From positions 29,602-93,601 of the forward strand of contig JAOADJ010000011.1 in the NCBI GenBank assembly GCA_026417375.1: 64,000 nt of DNA, given 5' to 3'. Under the pieces are notes generated by a model. That model was not told where the DNA came from and made no database searches. It saw nothing but the letters and a program-made list of their open reading frames with translations. A program made the position numbers and the translations under genes. How positions within the stretch are numbered: position 1 is the first letter of the stretch; the number at the start of each line of letters is the position of its first letter. Shown here in pieces: positions 62,075 to 64,000 of this stretch. This DNA is from Melioribacteraceae bacterium. Lineage in GTDB: Bacteria > Bacteroidota > Ignavibacteria > Ignavibacteriales > Melioribacteraceae.

Positions 62075-63427
62075 AATCATTTTTTTAACCAAAACATTTG
62101 AACCCACTTGTAGTTTATAAAAATAAACCCCACTTGATAAATTATTTGCATTGAATTCAATTTTATAATTTCCGCTTTGTTTAAACTCATTAACTATTGT
62201 TATCAATTCACTACCCAAAACATCATATAATTTTAGTTGAACAAAATTTGGTTTATTAATAGTGTAATTTATAATTGTGCTTGAGTTGAATGGATTAGGA
62301 TAGTTTTGAAATAAGCTAAAATCACTTTGTATATCTTCTGATAAATTTTCTATTGATGTAATTATGTTATTCCTTTTTTTCAATTCAATTATTCTGTTAT
62401 ATGATTCCTCAATTCTGCTCAATGGAATTTTACCTTCCATAACTTTATTATAAATTACATTTATTACTTGCTGAGCAAGTGAAGTCCCGAATCTTAAAGT
62501 GCCGGTATTTAAAATAATATCGTTTCCTGCATTAACAGCTAATGTAATTCCATCTTCAAAGGAGTAGTTAGAAGTAATTGCCTGCATATTCATAGCATCT
62601 GTTATTGTAACTCCATAAAAACCAATTGAATTCCTTAATAAATCATTAGTTACTTTTTTTGAAAGAGAAGCAGGATAAAGATCATCTAGTTGAGAATTAT
62701 ATAAATGCCCCGTCATTACCATACAATTTACATTTTTAGTAAATAATAATTGATATGGATTTAATTCATATTGTTGCCAGGTATTTGAAATATCAGTAAA
62801 ACCTAAATGAGAATCTTGTAAAGCACTTCCATGCCCCGGAAAATGTTTTAAACAACTTATAATATTTTGTTTATCGAATTCTTCTATAAATATTTTGATA
62901 TGATTATAAACAATTAAAGGATTTGAAGAATAACTCCTTTCAAGTTTTCCTATTGCAGGACTGTTTGAATTAACATTTACATCGGCAACAGGAGCTAAAT
63001 TAACATTAAATCCGGTTTGTTTAAGCCAACCTGCCATTATTCTAGATTGCTTTCTTGTTGAATCTTCAGAGTTAAATATAGTTCCTAATTGATAAGCTGT
63101 ATATGTATTCATAAATCCATTTGAACCATTTAATCTTGCAACCTTTCCACCTTCCTGATCAACTGCTATAAAAGGTTTTGTTTTAGCTATCATTTTAATT
63201 GTGTCGTTCAATAGTTTAACTTGTGTAGGATTTGAAATATTACTTGCAAATAAAATAATTCCTCCTACGTTTCTTTTGGATAAATCTATTTTAATTGTAT
63301 CGTTTAATTTTGTTCCAGAGAATCCAACCCAAACCATTTGTGCAATTTTATCCTTTAAGGTTTGTGAATGTATAACTGAATTTAATAAAGTAATTAATAT
63401 TAATAGGTTCAATAAAAATTTTTTCAT
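62063..63427 (-). CDS. secreted glycoside hydrolase family 3 enzyme with type IX sorting domain
   Basis: A 454-residue exported enzyme of the NagZ/beta-N-acetylhexosaminidase branch of GH3. A signal peptide (LLNLLILITLLNSVIHS) comes first. The GH3 barrel has AVDQEGGKVARLNG and the His-containing loop KHFPGHG (His195, His199), and the nucleophile is probably Asp277 in VTITDAMNMQA. From about 375 there is a type IX secretion C-terminal domain (FQNYPNPFNSSTIINYTI, then GVYFYKLQVG and a basic end). So it is exported through T9SS and may act on muropeptides or amino sugars outside the cell. Confidence 0.92.
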   Translation of the reverse strand: MKKFLLNLLILITLLNSVIHSQTLKDKIAQMVWVGFSGTKLNDTIKIDLSKRNVGGIILFASNISNPTQVKLLNDTIKMIAKTKPFIAVDQEGGKVARLNGSNGFMNTYTAYQLGTIFNSEDSTRKQSRIMAGWLKQTGFNVNLAPVADVNVNSNSPAIGKLERSYSSNPLIVYNHIKIFIEEFDKQNIISCLKHFPGHGSALQDSHLGFTDISNTWQQYELNPYQLLFTKNVNCMVMTGHLYNSQLDDLYPASLSKKVTNDLLRNSIGFYGVTITDAMNMQAITSNYSFEDGITLAVNAGNDIILNTGTLRFGTSLAQQVINVIYNKVMEGKIPLSRIEESYNRIIELKKRNNIITSIENLSEDIQSDFSLFQNYPNPFNSSTIINYTINKPNFVQLKLYDVLGSELITIVNEFKQSGNYKIEFNANNLSSGVYFYKLQVGSNVLVKKMILLR

Positions 63428-63514
63428 TTTTTTACAATTGAATAAGTTTTTTATGAACGAAACTTAATACTAATTTGTTTTAATGTTATAATATTTTATG
63501 AAAGGAGAAACAAT

Positions 63515-64000
63515 ATGAATAAATTAAAATTTCTTGTATCAATAATTTTATTTTCAATTTCATTAAACTATGCAAGTGAAAATTCTAAAGTTGAAAACTT
63601 TAAATTGAAGGATTACAATGGAAAAGAATTTCAACTGACAGATTTTAAAGGAGCAAAAGCAATAGTTATAATGTTCATTGCAACACAATGCCCTGTTTCA
63701 AATGATTATAATTCAAGAATGGCAGAATTATATAACGAGTATAAAGATAAAGGAATTTCTTTTATTGGTATAAATTCCAACAAACAGGAAAGCGTTGATG
63801 AAATAAAAGAGCATGCTGCTAAAAATAAACTTGCATTTACAATCTTAAAGGATGAGAAAAATGTTATTGCAGATAAATTTCAAGCATCATTTACACCTGA
63901 AATTTACGTATTAAATAACAACTTTGAAATTTTGTATCACGGAAGAATTGATGATTCAAGAAAAATTGAAAATGTAAAAGAAAAAGATTTGAAAAGAACA
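63515..64000 (+). CDS. secreted redoxin (AhpC/TSA-like), C terminus beyond the window
   Basis: I translated 162 codons from the ATG at 63515, which has AAAGGAG eight bases upstream; the frame is open to the last base. A signal peptide (KFLVSIILFSISLNYA) is followed by a thioredoxin-fold domain: NFKLKDYNGKEFQLTDFKG, VIMFIATQCPVSNDYNSRMA, then SFIGINSNKQE. The site has one Cys (Cys59, CPVS) rather than CxxC, as in peroxiredoxin-like redoxins. It is divergent from the GH3 gene. The product's end is unseen. Confidence 0.85.
   Translation, partial: MNKLKFLVSIILFSISLNYASENSKVENFKLKDYNGKEFQLTDFKGAKAIVIMFIATQCPVSNDYNSRMAELYNEYKDKGISFIGINSNKQESVDEIKEHAAKNKLAFTILKDEKNVIADKFQASFTPEIYVLNNNFEILYHGRIDDSRKIENVKEKDLKRT

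Overview
The window looks like a chromosome piece from a low-G+C member of the Ignavibacteria / Chlorobi-side Bacteroidota. This is inferred from three things: a C-terminal type IX secretion sorting domain of the 'NYPNPFN' kind at 62063-63427, Bacteroidota-style promoters (TTTG-N19-TAnnTTTG, clearest ahead of the tRNA at 29645), and many signal-peptide or lipobox outer-membrane proteins. No species can be named from the sequence alone.

Layout. (1) 1-6129, minus strand: a tightly overlapping menaquinone operon menF-menD-menH-menB-menA-menC (menC runs off the left edge), divergent from a MarR regulator. (2) 6763-11401, minus: purM, a TatD/radical-SAM fusion, a PBP4-type carboxypeptidase and prmA. 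(3) 11556-16946, plus: hrcA-grpE-dnaJ (no dnaK here), a membrane-anchored helix-hairpin-helix protein, a PilM-like protein, rsmD and coaD, closed by a good terminator. (4) 17002-22578, minus: a small thiol-redox operon, an RlpA lipoprotein gene preceded by an attenuator-like leader, and a TonB-dependent receptor with a DUF4249 lipoprotein. (5) 22762-29607, plus: carAB, a single-domain response regulator, an envelope protein and a TerC-family membrane protein.

(6) 29673-47995 is an 18.3-kb genomic island in the 3' part of a tRNA-Lys(CTT) gene, bounded by perfect 50-bp direct repeats. It carries a tyrosine integrase, an S24/Cro-type repressor with a large palindromic control region, small DNA-binding proteins, a type III restriction-modification locus (mod, rhuM, and a res lacking its nuclease end) and a four-gene DISARM-like operon. 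The last two genes of that operon are recognisable DrmA helicase and DrmB (DUF1998). The two genes before them are unrecognised with certainty; together they have the size expected of a split DrmE. I see no drmC-type PLD nuclease and no dedicated DISARM methylase. A 22-bp direct repeat brackets this operon, and its right copy forms one arm of a ~197-bp imperfect palindrome. Two unknown membrane proteins flank the defence genes.

(7) 48073-64000 returns to chromosomal genes: Nudix hydrolase, lipocalin, DUF1232 protein, S9 peptidase, nitroreductase, a 13-repeat PKD protein with a LysM/FecR/Ig-like partner and a sensor kinase, a LuxR-type response regulator, a GH3 enzyme with a type IX sorting tail, and the start of a secreted redoxin.

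The most interesting part is the island, in particular the reduced or rearranged DISARM-like operon inserted next to a broken type III restriction gene.
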